DNA of 64,000 bases from Evernia prunastri (lineage: Eukaryota; Ascomycota; Lecanoromycetes; Lecanorales; Parmeliaceae): NCBI GenBank assembly GCA_003184365.1, contig NKYR01000070.1, positions 1-64,000 on the forward strand, read 5' to 3'. The notes beneath the pieces were generated by a model, which was not told the origin of the DNA, did not search any database, and saw only the letters and a list, made by a program, of their open reading frames with translations. The number at the start of each line of letters is the position of its first letter. Positions within the stretch are counted from its first letter, which is position 1. Below are positions 45,238 through 55,760 of the stretch, piece by piece. Position numbers and translations under genes: made by a program.

Positions 45238-46123
45238 TTGAATTGGGGGCGCTTGTAATTATAATGAAAGAAGTAGCGCTGGAATTAGAAGGAAGGTAAA
45301 GAGAAATCGAGGTGGTGGGGAAAAGGCAAATCTGCTGTCATGCACCGGGCGTATCTAAGGTAGTCCAAGCTTCTAGAGTAGCGTTGGATGAAAGGATAAA
45401 TTTGATAGGAGTATTCATGTCTTTATGCGCGAAGCGTAAGTTAGATAAGTGACGGAGAATAAAAGGGATGGAGAGGATGCCTAGGTAGAGCAGACAGCCA
45501 AAGGCAAGAAAGAGAGCCTTGCGTGGATCCGATCTATCATATAAAATATCCATCCATCCAATCTACCTACGTATCAATTTAACTATCATATGTCCCTGCA
45601 TAAGTGCACAATCTAACAAATGGCTTAACGGGAAGACGGGAAGTAAATCTACCTTACCTTACTCCAAACTTTTTATTGCTCATGAGTCATGACTATTTCT
45701 ATTTGCCGATATGGCGATAACATAACTCGACGTCAAGAGCAATATAACAAGGAGTTGGTATGATTATGATTGAAACACTGGAGGAGACATGAAGCTGCAT
45801 ACACAAGGATTGGAAAAAGTTTGTGCTGACTCAGACCGGCAATAAGGTAGGTAAATCTTACCCGTGAGATGATGGGAAGATATCTAGAGTCCGAGGGTAA
45901 CCTCATCCTGCCGCCCTCCAATCATTTCATTTCGTTTCCTTACTTTCAGGACTAAGATTACCTTATCAAATCGTCAATACACTCACTACCTTATTAATAC
46001 GCACACTTCAACTACCATCCACACTTCCAACTACCCTCTTCCCTCCATTTCCAGTCTTCAGTCTCCACATATTGCTGGATCCATTCCAACCTCATCACTT
46101 CTTTCCCTCTGGAATCCCTCTTC
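45238..46123. other. Divergent promoter region of F-box gene and CCP1
   Basis: 886 bp between start codons. It is AT-rich in the middle, with 'ccttacctta'-type repeats near 45650-45665, and C/T-rich over the last 130 bp before the CCP1 start. No coding region supported. Confidence 0.5.
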
Positions 46124-47361
46124 ATGGCAGCAACGGCCAGAACCCTCACGCGTCTAACCGCCCGCACTGGCCCAACCCTCCGATTCACCGCCACTCACAA
46201 TCCTCGCCTACTCTCCCTTCAACAACAGACCTTCCGATCCTCCTCCCGCCGTGGTTATGCCTCCGGTCCTGAAGCCAAACCTTCACGAGTCGGCTACTAC
46301 GCAACCTTTGCCGCTCTCGCAGCAGCGGGTGGTGCAGGCTACTTCTATCTCAACAATGGTTCCCCTACAAGCATGATAAAGGGGAGCTCCGGTGAGACAG
46401 CGGGCGTCTTCAAACCCAAAAAGGAGGATTACCAGCAGGTGTACATGGAAATCGCCAAGTTGCTGGAGGAGAAGGATGATTATGATGATGGTAGCTATGG
46501 TCCGGTAATTGTCCGATTGGCATGGCATTGCAGTGGAACGTAGGTCTCGAGTCCAACCCTCTACTCGACCTAAGGAGCTGACAACCAACGTTAGCTATGA
46601 CAAGCAAACCAATACCGGTGGCTCAAACGGCGCCACCATGCGCTTCGCCCCCGAAGGTGACCACGGAGCCAACGCTGGGTTGAAAGCAGCTCGAGACTTC
46701 CTCGAGCCAGTCAAAGGTACCCAACCCAAAACCGTTCAAGTTCCCCAACACGCTTCTAACCCATCCCCTAGAGAAACATCCCTGGATAACCTACTCCGAC
46801 CTCTGGACCCTCGCTGGCGTCTGCGCCATCCAAGAAATGCAAGGCCCCACCATCCCCTGGCGCCCTGGCCGCACAGACCGCGACGTGTCCATGTGCACGC
46901 CCGACGGCCGCTTGCCCGACGGCGCCAAGGACCAAACCCACCTGCGCGCCATCTTCGGCCGCATGGGCTTCGACGACCGCGAGATCGTCGCCCTCTCCGG
47001 CGCGCACGCGCTCGGCCGCTGCCACACGGACCGCTCCGGCTTCGACGGGCCCTGGTCCTTCTCCCCGACGGTGGTGTCGAACGATTACTTCCGGCTCCTG
47101 CTCGGGGAGAAGTGGAACTGGAAGAAGTGGGACGGGCCGAAGCAGTACGAGGACGCGGGGAGCAAGACGCTCATGATGCTGCCGACGGACATGGCGCTCG
47201 TCAAGGACCCGGGCTTCAAGACGCACGTGGAGCGCTACGCCAAGGACGACGGGGCCTTCTTCAAGGAGTTCAGCGACGTGATGGTCAAATTGCTCGAGCT
47301 GGGGGTGCCGTTCCAGAGCAAGGAGGAGGATCGAATGTCGTTGAAGACGTCGTTTGCTTGA
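46124..47361 (+). CDS. CCP1: Cytochrome c peroxidase, mitochondrial
   Basis: Three exons, 46124-46539, 46595-46716 and 46772-47361, join in frame to 375 aa. Class I haem peroxidase that reduces H2O2 with electrons from cytochrome c in the mitochondrial intermembrane space. The N-terminus is an Arg/Thr/Ser-rich presequence (1 to about 48), followed by a hydrophobic sorting segment ('YYATFAALAAAGGAGYFYL'). Distal haem residues are Arg131, Trp134 and His135 in 'VRLAWHCSGTYD' (across intron 1). Proximal His258 is in 'SGAHALGRCH', and Trp274 ('GPWSF') is the radical-forming tryptophan. Spacing His135-His258-Trp274 equals that of yeast His52-His175-Trp191. Exon 3 is much richer in G/C at third positions than exons 1-2. 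Confidence 0.96.
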
Positions 47362-48371
47362 AAAAAAAAAGGTTGTCCAAGCATGAGGGCTGTTTTGATG
47401 CCGTTTGAAAAAGTGAAAACCTATGCTATGCTCGAGGGGTGGACTGATGCCTCAAACAAGACATCGGTGCCCGCGAGCGAGTCAATTCGCTACTTCGAAA
47501 GAGATCAGGCGCCGAGGCGGGTAATGGTGGCGTGTCGATGCATCTTGAGCGACGGCGTAATTCTTGCTGATGTCCGTTTTAAATGAAAGAAGAAAGAGGC
47601 CCAGAGGTGCCTTGACCGTTAGACTAGAGCCAGCTAGACATAGATCGATAGATAGATAGATACTTATATGCTTGTCTGCTTATCTGCTTGCTTGTTTGCA
47701 GGACATCACGCCTTATCATAGAACATGCCTTGTCATAAAACCAAATCAGTCAGGCTACGAAGATGCTGTGCTACGAAGATGCTGCGCTACATTCTTCATT
47801 CGAAGGTTCTCAGTCGAGCAGAGGTAGAGGATCGATCGACCACCCAAGCGCTAGGGATCAGGTTATCGACTCCTCAATCTGTTCATTGATCTTTTGGGTG
47901 ATAAGTTCCATCTAACAGCAGGACATCTCGCGATGAGACCAGAACGGCACGCTACAAGCCTCTCACTTCCTACGGTTAAGCAAATTACCTACCACATATC
48001 TAGCAGCAAAGATGAGCAGTACGCAGTGAGCAGTGAGCCGCGCCGCAGAGGAGAGTCTTGATGTTATGGTAACGAAGATCAATTCGATCGGGGTATCTCC
48101 TTTTCTATCTATCTATCTTATCTAAAAAAGACAATAGATAATAGACGCAAGCAGGCGCTATACATGGGTTTGAAGACGTGATGCCAGCTAGCTAGCTATG
48201 ATTGGGTTCCAGACCCTTTCCTTTAGCTGGCGTACGTCATATCTCGGACCACGTTCTCAATTCTCAATTTCATCCTGTATTGATGATTCTGCTTTCAGCA
48301 CTGATGATCGCTGTCTCTCGTCGATCTTTCTCATAATGTCGGGTATCATATCGGGGTATCATTTTGGGGTA
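47362..48371. other. Intergenic region between convergent genes
   Basis: It holds an A10 run just after the CCP1 stop, a short gata microsatellite at about 47646-47662, 'gctacgaagatgct' duplicated around 47755-47785, and a tcta-type run at about 48100-48120. A 13-bp phrase 'ggggtatcat' recurs at 48352-48376. No gene is supported. Confidence 0.5.
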
Positions 48372-51300
48372 TCATTTCATCTTCTCGTTATTACTCGCGG
48401 CCTCCTCCGCAAGTGATTTCTTCTCCGTCTCACATTCCGCCACGATCTTTGGTTTCAGGATCTTCCACGACTGCAAAGTGGGCGGCTTCGAGATGGCGAT
48501 TGCGGCTTGGTAGGACTTGAAATGCTGGAGAGCCTCCTTGTTCCAACCGGCCAGGTCCGCTTGCTCCTCGTAGAAGCTCTTACGGTTCTTCCTGAAATCC
48601 TTGCTCGCCTTTTGATTGTCGCGTTTGAGCAACTCGCACCAATTCTCTGCAGCCTGGAGTTCGGGCATAAGAGCGAGATTGGCAGCCCGCTTCGCCTCGA
48701 ACCACGCATCGATCACGTCCTGCGAAGCACAGGTTTTCCCGGGCAAGGGTCCGTTGGAGGAAAATCGACCATACTCCACATCGTATTCATTGCCCACTAA
48801 AACTGCAAGTTCCGAGCTGAGGTTCGCATAAGCTGCTGCAGGATATGCAGCGTATTGACCACTTCTATAGAGGTGACCCCAGGAGGGCGCAGGATTGTAT
48901 TCACCGAGCCACTGGTAATTGTCCCAGCGATCAAATCTCATGCTTGGAAGGAACTCATCCATTCTCTGGTAGTATCGTGCGATTGAGTTGTATTGGGGTG
49001 TCGCACTCTTTTCAAATTCTTTGAAAACTCGCTTGAGTGCTCTGGGCTAGATGCACGTCAGCGAAACGAAATGAGCATATTCTAATTATCAACTTCGAGA
49101 CTCACCGGAATAAAGGATTTCTGGAAGCACTCAATACACAATCGTTTCCCCAACGCCCAATAGGTCTTTCGGGCTTTCTTGGACGTACACCCGCGCGTGT
49201 GGCACCCATTACCGGTGACAAGATCTGCGTATTGTGGCTCAGAAAGACCTAAAGGTGGGTCAGGCATTTCCGGACCGAACTGGTTGACGCGAGCTTTCTT
49301 CCAGATGAGGCTATCGTGTTTCAGCACCGATCTGAAAGTCTTAGAAATTGAGCGAGCCCTGAGCAGGAAGTCAAGTGGGCAGAACAGGAGAATATTCTCC
49401 CAGACGTCCATATTGACAGTGGCCTTGACGGGATGATTCTTCTGGAATCTCGTTCGGCCTTTAGGTGGTTTGAGTTCGCGTGGCTTTCTGCCTCGAGGAC
49501 GCCCTCCCTTAGAACGAGCTGGGCCGACTGAAGGAGTTTCAGATGTGCTTGCAGGTGTAGTACCATCTCTTAAACTAACATCTAGAGATGAAGGGACAAC
49601 CTCATCTAAGCTCGCATCCACCGTAACATCTCCCGCATCACGAGTCGACTCGATTACGTTCATGTGATCCGAGATCGTAGGTGTGGTATTTTCTCGTAAG
49701 CTGAAATCTAAAGATGGGGGAGCAATCTGATCTGAGCTCGCATTTGCGATCTTATCTCCCGTGTCATGGCTCGAGTCGATTACAGTAGTCTGATCCGAGC
49801 CCGTAGGTGTGGTATTATCTCCTAAGTTGACGTCTAATGAGAAACCAATCTGATCTGAGCTCACATTTGCGGTCTTATCTCCCGCGTGACGGATCGAGTC
49901 GACTAAAGAAATAAAATCCGAGCTTGTCGATGTAATATCGCCTTTCAATTTGACATCTGAAGATGAGAGTGGGATTTGATTTGAGCTCATATCTGCGCCG
50001 TCGTCTCTCGTGTCACGGATCGAGTTGATCAAGGCAGTCTGGCTCGAGCTTGCAGATGGGACGGTTTCTCTAGAAGTGACCGCTAGAGACGATGGAGTAC
50101 TTGAATCTGAGCTCGCGGCTACGGTTTCATCTGCCATATCACAAACCGAGCCAACCAAGACAGTCTGGTCCGCACTAGCAGACGTGGTAGTGTGCTTCGC
50201 GTTGGGAATCGAAGCCGTGCAAGATGGGCCTTCCAAGGACGAATTTAGCGAGGACAGCATCGTAGAAGCCTGATTGATGAGATTTGGACAGGCTTCGTTG
50301 ACTTTGCCGCCCAAGGCAGGTGACAATACAGCGGTCACATGAGAACAATCTCTGCTGATTGGGCCTTGGGTTGATGAGTGATGAATAGAGACTTCGCCGG
50401 AGACAGAAAGCGCTTGAGGATATCTGTTTGGAGCTGGTGAATGATGAAAGAGGTGCTGAAGTTCCTGTCTTGGGCCGCAATACGCGCCTACTTTTGGGCT
50501 TTGGCTCCTCGGATTTGCAGCTGATGATCCATCGAAAGGATACGTAGCAGCCTCTTGTGGTCCAGAAGCATGACCATGGTTATTCGAACTGTGAGAAGAC
50601 ATGTATTCGTAGTCATTGAATTTACCAGACAACAACATCGCGTCCGGTAAAATGCTCTCGTTTGTCAGATCGGGATTAGGTTCGTAGGACTTGCACCACC
50701 TTTTATGAACGCATCGATTGAGCTCTGCTTCCTTCCGCTCGCGTTCTTCGACTGACAGCGTAACGCGACCTCGGCCTGGAGGCAGGCTAGCAAAAGAGAG
50801 CCTCTGTTTCTTGTGAGCGGGCCCAAGGTCTGTGATGTCGTGAGATTGAGCTACAGAACCAGAGTTGCGGTCGAGCTCCAGCTTCTTCGTACCCGGCCCA
50901 TGATTCGCCATATCGTGACTTTGAGCTGGAGTGTTAGAGCGGTGGTCGTACTTCTTCCGTTTGCTGGTACTAATGCTGGGCCCAAGGTTTGTCGTAGCAG
51001 GGGTCTGAGATGGAGTTGGAACTGGAGGCAGAGAAGCGTCAACGGACTTCGGTCCCTTGTCGGTTACAGGTCTAAGATATGGCGTAGGTCTGGCTTGAAA
51101 TTGCGTGAGACCTGGAGGCATCGAGGCGTGAAGGAATTTCTGTTTCTTAGCACAAGGCTCCATGTCTGAGCCATGAGGAGATCTGCGTTTAGACGCCCGT
51201 CTTGCTTCTTGCTTTGCGAAATGGTCCCCAACGGTTTGGGGTGTACTGTTGTGAAATTGCATGGTGACGGTGTTTAAGGTGAGTGGAAGTTTCATGAAAT

Positions 51301-51517
51301 TCAATAGGCAACGAGGAAATGAAGAGGAGTCGGCTGTATAGCCACAAAAGAAGGTATCATCAAGGAGAGTCAGCGCTAGGTTTCCTGTGGTTGCCGGATG
51401 AAAGGTAGGTAGTAGCAACGAAAAGAAGGCAGGAGGGTAGAAGTGCGGGTTAAGGTGTGCAAAGTGTTCAGAGTAAGGTAATGTACGAACAACGGACATA
51501 GCAGTAGCTTCGGACAT
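48372..51517 (-). CDS. F-box protein with long disordered N-terminus and 42-residue tandem repeats
   Basis: Two exons, 51517-49106 and 49046-48372, join in phase 0 (GTGAGT...CTAG) to 1028 aa. ATG 51517 is the first in-frame ATG; the start could also be at the ATG near 51259 ('MQFHNSTPQ'), since the first ~85 residues lack a conserved pattern. Residues up to ~700 are polar and rich in Ser/Pro/Gln. About 440-660 hold five imperfect ~42-residue repeats (listed separately). An AT-hook-like 'GGRPRGRKPREL' is followed by an F-box at about 725-765 ('DVWENILLFCPLDFLLRARS'). After it come 'GLSEPQYADLVTGNGCHTRGC' (split in text) and 'KRLCIECFQKSFIP', a Cys motif of this fungal F-box subfamily, and a C-terminal helical region. 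SCF adaptor role inferred; target unknown. Confidence 0.75.
49540..50190 (-). repeat. Coding tandem repeat, about five units of ~126 bp
   Basis: In the F-box protein, five successive units of 41-43 residues follow the pattern TTPT-x-SDQ ... DS-x2-D-x-GD ... A-x-SSDQI ... SLDVxL. For example, units begin 'TVPSASSSQT', 'ITSTSSDFIS', 'TTPTGSDQTT' and 'TTPTISDHMN'. Length is conserved while residues have drifted, so these are old duplications kept in frame. Confidence 0.8.
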
Positions 51518-52314
51518 TAAGGTTAGTGGCGGATGCAACCGTTTTCAAAGTGTCAAAAGGAGTAAGGTAAGGTGCCTTAGTAAAAGGTACGAGAGTTGGA
51601 AGGTGGAACCGAATAGCTAGCATAGTTCTTAGTCAGCAGGAGTAGATATTCTCCTGTAGGGTTCTTCTTTCTTCATAGATAATCATCCATTCTACTCACC
51701 AAGAATCGTCTCTTTCCAACTGATGTCTATTCTCCGAAATCTTCGTGATCTTGAATCGATCAATCTTATCATTCTTTCTTGTTGTTAATAATTGATATTC
51801 TAGTCATTGTCTATCTTTGATACCTATGTTTTTGTTAAATTTCTCAGTCGCTCATTCACTCTTTCATTAAATTTCATATTAAAGAAACAATCTTCTCTAA
51901 AGAACTCAATTTTCGTCTCAAGAACTCGATTTCTTTTTAATTCTACTTCTAGTATCTATTTAAGCTTAACTTCTTCATCGAAGCTATTCAAATCATCTAC
52001 TTCGTCGTCGTCGTTATCGATTTCTATTATTTTAGTATTAATTTTATTAAGTTATTTGAGAAGAAGCTTGCTCAAAGAGTTAATATACTACTATATTCTC
52101 GACTACTCTGACTTCTTTCGAGATCTATATAATTCGATATCTACGCTCAATTCGAGTTTGAATTCTCGTTACGAGAGTACGTCTTCGTCAGACGAGTCTG
52201 AACTTATCTATTAATTTATTATCGATACTTAGTTATCGATCGAGATTTAATTCTTCAGCAATATTCAAGCAACTCTCGTAGCTATTATAACTACTTCTAT
52301 ATTCTTATTCTGTA
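51518..52314. other. Promoter then AT-rich RIP-like stretch
   Basis: 51518-51700 is ordinary intergenic DNA with 'taaggtaaggt' repeats. From about 51720 to 52314 the sequence is strongly AT-rich and contains a low-complexity open frame (51807-52214, plus) made of Ser/Leu/Ile/Tyr codons. The minus strand reads as acidic coiled-coil fragments broken by TAA/TAG stops, consistent with a RIP-mutated repeat whose origin I cannot name. Confidence 0.5.
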
Positions 52315-52545
52315 ACAAGTTTTCTAACAAGTAAAAGTGTTACGAGTGTGTCAAGCAGGCACTTGGCAAGTAGCCCTATGGGCTAGGGTCTTGGCACCCT
52401 CTCCCACTATATGTACCATNNNNNNNNNNNNNNNNNNNNNACAAGTTTTCTAACAAGTAAAAGTGTTACGAGTGTGTCAAGCAGGCACTTGGCAAGTAGC
52501 CCTATGGGCTAGGGTCTTGGCACACTCTCCCACTATATGTACCAT
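52315..52545. repeat. Assembly gap (21 N) flanked by the same 105 bp twice
   Basis: Positions 52315-52419 and 52441-52545 are identical apart from one base (ggcaccctc against ggcacactc). They flank the run of N at 52420-52440. Direct repetition exactly up to both gap edges is the signature of two overlapping contig ends that were scaffolded rather than merged, although a true tandem duplication is possible. Confidence 0.9.
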
Positions 52546-53437
52546 AGTTCCTAGAGATAGCAAGTTCCTTCCTCATCAATAGAATCTTGGTCAACCACCT
52601 AGGTACACTCCTAACAGTAAACTTCCATTGTGACTTCTTACCAGAAAGATTTCGTAGACCCATACGTCTTATACCGATCTCGAGTTCCCATGCTTCTTTG
52701 ACTTCAGATTCTAAGACCTTGTTGAGTGCTTCGAAATGCTCAACACACTCCTTCTTTTCTTTCGCTGTTTCGTCTTTCCAAACATGACATAATTCCTTCT
52801 TATCATAAGAAAAACACCCCCAAAACATAAACTCCATAACTCCAACAAAACGCCGTCGTACAGCGGATTTGACAAAAATCTCGTTAGATTGACGCCAGAT
52901 TCGTACTCTTCCCCGTCGAAAATTTAGAATTATACTAATTTCGTCACTCCAGATTATCCTTTTCCAGTTCTCTATAATACAATCTTTATATCGTAAGACG
53001 AATTGATATCGGGCTTTCATTATGACTTTCGTAAGAGACGATTTCTTGATGGATTTGCAAGACCGAAAGTTATTTCGTCTCAAAACTCGTAAGACTGTTA
53101 TTGACGAGATTCCTTACTCTGCAACTAACATGAAAGAGATCTTTTCACGTTTATAGCGGTCCTTTCGTACGACAGCGATAATAACACTCTCGAGTTCAAA
53201 TGTAATAATAGAAGATCGTCCAAATCTAGAAGCATCGGTCATATAAAAAAGCAATAGTTTCTTGGACTTGCTGGGATTATAGTTTCTATCTCGGACTTGT
53301 TTCTGCAAACGACCTATGCTTCGACGAGAGATCTCGATAATGACTGTAACGATCTTATTTGCAATACCAAATTCGACCAAAGCAAGTGCCTGAAGTCTGG
53401 TTTCATCGTTATGATCGATGCTCTGAGCATTAGGCAT
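52502..53437 (-). mobile_element. Degenerate Tc1/mariner-type transposase
   Basis: Starting at ATG 53437, the first part has helix-turn-helix sequence typical of fungal Tc1 elements ('ALALVEFGIANKI', 'ISRRSIGRLQKQVRDR', 'DASRFGRSS'). It runs to 'MLVAE' and a TAA at 53129-53131, after which the same frame continues with 'GISSITVLRVLRRNNF'. A single C-to-T change from CAA to TAA explains the break and is what RIP produces. The catalytic region has 'RIIWSDEISI' (first Asp) and 'FMFWGCFSYDKKEL'. The expected second Asp motif (EDNAPAH-like) and everything after it are missing; the frame runs into the gap-flanking repeat. Non-functional. Confidence 0.8.
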
Positions 53438-53539
53438 ATTGGAAGAAGCTTGGAAAGAATACTACAAATGTAGTGTACTAAGAATCCAACTTATACTAAA
53501 AACCCATTGATTCTCTCAATCTTCCCACGCAATTTTGCT

Positions 53540-54012
53540 ACAATATGTGTCTACAACATCGTCACAATGCATGTCTGTAACATCTGTCAAGGAACGAGGC
53601 TAGGCTAGGACTACCACTTGGTATACTTGGTCTGGTAGGGTCAGGTCTATTTACAAGACGAAAGACGAAGAAGGAAAACAGGAAGTGGGCGACCAGCGCC
53701 CCTATATGAGAACAGATGACACGCTAGACTAGCTTATCGCATCTATCGCATAGATGCTCGCATCCAACTGTTGGAATGAGGTCCTAGCGACCCTTGGCTG
53801 ACTGGGCTAGATCGGGGCTAGGGTAGGGCTGACTTCACACCGTGACAACATCGCTACAATGCATATCTGTAACATCGCTACAATGTATGTCTGTAACGTC
53901 GCTACAATGCATGTCTGTAACGTCGCTACAATGCATATACTCCACTCTATACATACAGTATTGATATCGCTACTATGCACGGCATTGATGTCGCTAGTAC
54001 GCAAAGCATTGA
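53540..54012. repeat. 24-bp minisatellite split by a solo LTR
   Basis: Units of 24 bp with the core gtaacatcgctacaatgcat occur about five times (53548-53584 and 53849-53938). Two more diverged 24-bp units (attgatatcgctactatgca and attgatgtcgctagtacgca cores) lie at about 53962-54010. The array is interrupted by the LTR at 53585-53848. Confidence 0.8.
53585..53848 (+). mobile_element. Solo LTR (family A) with ACATC target-site duplication
   Basis: 264 bp with ends TGTCAAGGAACGAGGC and CACACCGTGACA, flanked by ACATC at 53580-53584 and 53849-53853. It is more diverged from the 21-22 kb copies in its centre but collinear with them. It retains the CCCCTATAT promoter-like box. The perfect duplication proves insertion as one unit; the internal region has been lost by LTR-LTR recombination. 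Confidence 0.92.
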
Positions 54013-54378
54013 TGTTTTTTGATATTGCCAAGCAATAGGGCTATGCCAAGAAAATATTAGCCCTAGCCCTAAGTGGGCAGGACTTTTGACGTCAATCTCC
54101 GTACCTTACGCTAAAAAACGGGAACGCCGCCAATAGCCGCACTGGGCTTCGCTTATCAAGTTAAACCGGGGAAAAAGATCAGTCTTACTCACTTCTCAGC
54201 CATCACGATGAGATCATTTGAGCTCCACTACTTGGCAATGATCAGTCATATACCAACTGGAGGCTTCTCTTTAATGCCTCCCCTCTGCATCCGTCCGTAC
54301 AACTACCCTTGAGCAACCGACTACAGCTTGTCACCAAATAAATCAGCACCCCAAACAAAGGCCCAACAATCTTCCACC
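54013..54378. other. Intergenic, promoter of the dehydratase gene
   Basis: No gene supported. It contains a short run 'ccctagcccta' at about 54062, too short to be telomeric, then ordinary promoter-like sequence up to the start codon. Confidence 0.45.
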
Positions 54379-55483
54379 ATGGGGAGTCTACCGACCGCAG
54401 ACCTCCCGAAACCCTGGGTTCCGACCCCGTTGATCGAGTCTGCCGCTCTCTCCAAAGCTGCCGGATGGTACATGAATTCTACCCTTTGACGCCCTCACTT
54501 CACTAGACTGACCAAAACCTTCCAGTCGCATCTTCCTCAAACTCGAAAACCTCCAGCCCGCCGGCTCTTTCAAATCGCGTGGCATCGGCAACCTCATCCG
54601 CCGCGCCCTCCTCACGCACCCAACCCCGCATCTAACCCACTTCTACTCCTCCAGCGGCGGTAATGCCGGTCTCGCCTGTGTAACGGCCGCCCACACTCTC
54701 GGCCGCCCCGCTACAGTCGTCGTCCCCATGACGACAAAGCCACTGATGATAGCTAAGATAAAGAATGCCGGGGCGACCGATGTGATACAAACTGGGGCAA
54801 GCTGGGCGGAGGCGGACACGTATCTGAGGGAAGAGTTGCTGGGGCAGGATTGGAGCGGGGTGTATGTGCCGCCGTTTGACCATGAGGATGTATGGGATGG
54901 TGCTGCTACGATAGTAGAGGAGTTGGAAGAGAAGCCGGATGCGGTGGTCTGCTCTGTAGGTGGTGGAGGGCTGTTCTGTGGCCTGATGCGCAGCCTGGAG
55001 ACGAGGGGTTGGGAAGATGTAAAGGTTCTGGCGTTGGAGACGAAAGGGGCCGAGAGTCTGCATAAGAGTTTGGAAAAAGGAGAGTTGGTTCGATTGGAAA
55101 AGGTTACGAGTATTTGTACAAGTCTTGGAGCGACGAAGGTTGCAGAGAAGGCATTTGAGTACGGACAGAGGAAGAGCGTGACCAGCGTGGTGCTCGAGGA
55201 TCGAGAAGCAGTGATGGGATGTTGGCGACTGGCGGACGATGAGCGGTTGCTTGTTGAGCCGGCTTGTGGGGTCAACGTGGCGCTGTGCTACGACGGCCGA
55301 TTGAAGAAGTTGTTACCAGAACTCACGGCAGAGAGTAAGGTTGTGATTGTTCTCTGCGGGGGTGCTGGTGTCACGCTCGAGTTGCTGATGGAGTGGAGGG
55401 AGAGATTTGGTCTCATGGAGAGGGAGACGACGAAGGATGACGAGGTGCCGAGTACCGTGGCGACAAATGGCAGTGCTCAATGA
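54379..55483 (+). CDS. PLP-dependent L-serine/L-threonine dehydratase
   Basis: Two exons, 54379-54467 and 54526-55483, join as TG|T (Cys30) to 348 aa; the intron is GTACAT...CCAG. Fold-type II PLP enzyme deaminating L-serine (or L-threonine) to pyruvate (or 2-oxobutyrate) plus ammonia. PLP Lys46 is in 'PAGSFKSRG', the phosphate-binding loop in 'SSSGGNAGLA' (residues 71-79), and further cofactor contacts in 'VGGGGLFCG' and 'VLCGGAGVTLE'. 'RIFLKLENLQPAGSFKSRG' is diagnostic of the serine dehydratase group (SDS/CHA1-like). Substrate preference cannot be fixed by eye. Convergent with the PTH11-like gene, 277 bp apart. Confidence 0.92.
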
Positions 55484-55760
55484 GTATTGCTGCGAAACTA
55501 TTGATGAAAGGAGTTGTCATACTAATTGGATAGAGGGATCTGGCGAAAAACATAGACTCGAAATAAATAAAAATCTAAAGGACCCTTTTCTGTATTTGTT
55601 TTTCTTGGCGAAAAAATTGCGACATCCCTCTCGCGATAATTTCCATACCACAAACAGCGCATCAATCTCCATTTCCTAGTAAACAGTATCTACCATCTGA
55701 CTCCTCACTTTTCTGCTACTCGGTGTTACCAACAGAAGTACCTTCAGGTGTCCTATGTAT

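Noticed and set aside
51807..52214. Ser/Leu/Tyr-rich open frame in AT-rich DNA
   Set aside because: Composition follows the AT-rich sequence; the region is repeat-like and the frame has no homology I recognise.
53540..54012. Possible CRISPR-like array
   Set aside because: Units are contiguous tandem repeats without unique spacers, and the genome is eukaryotic.
54058..54080. Telomere-like CCCTAG/CCCTAA units
   Set aside because: Only two imperfect units, within ordinary intergenic DNA.
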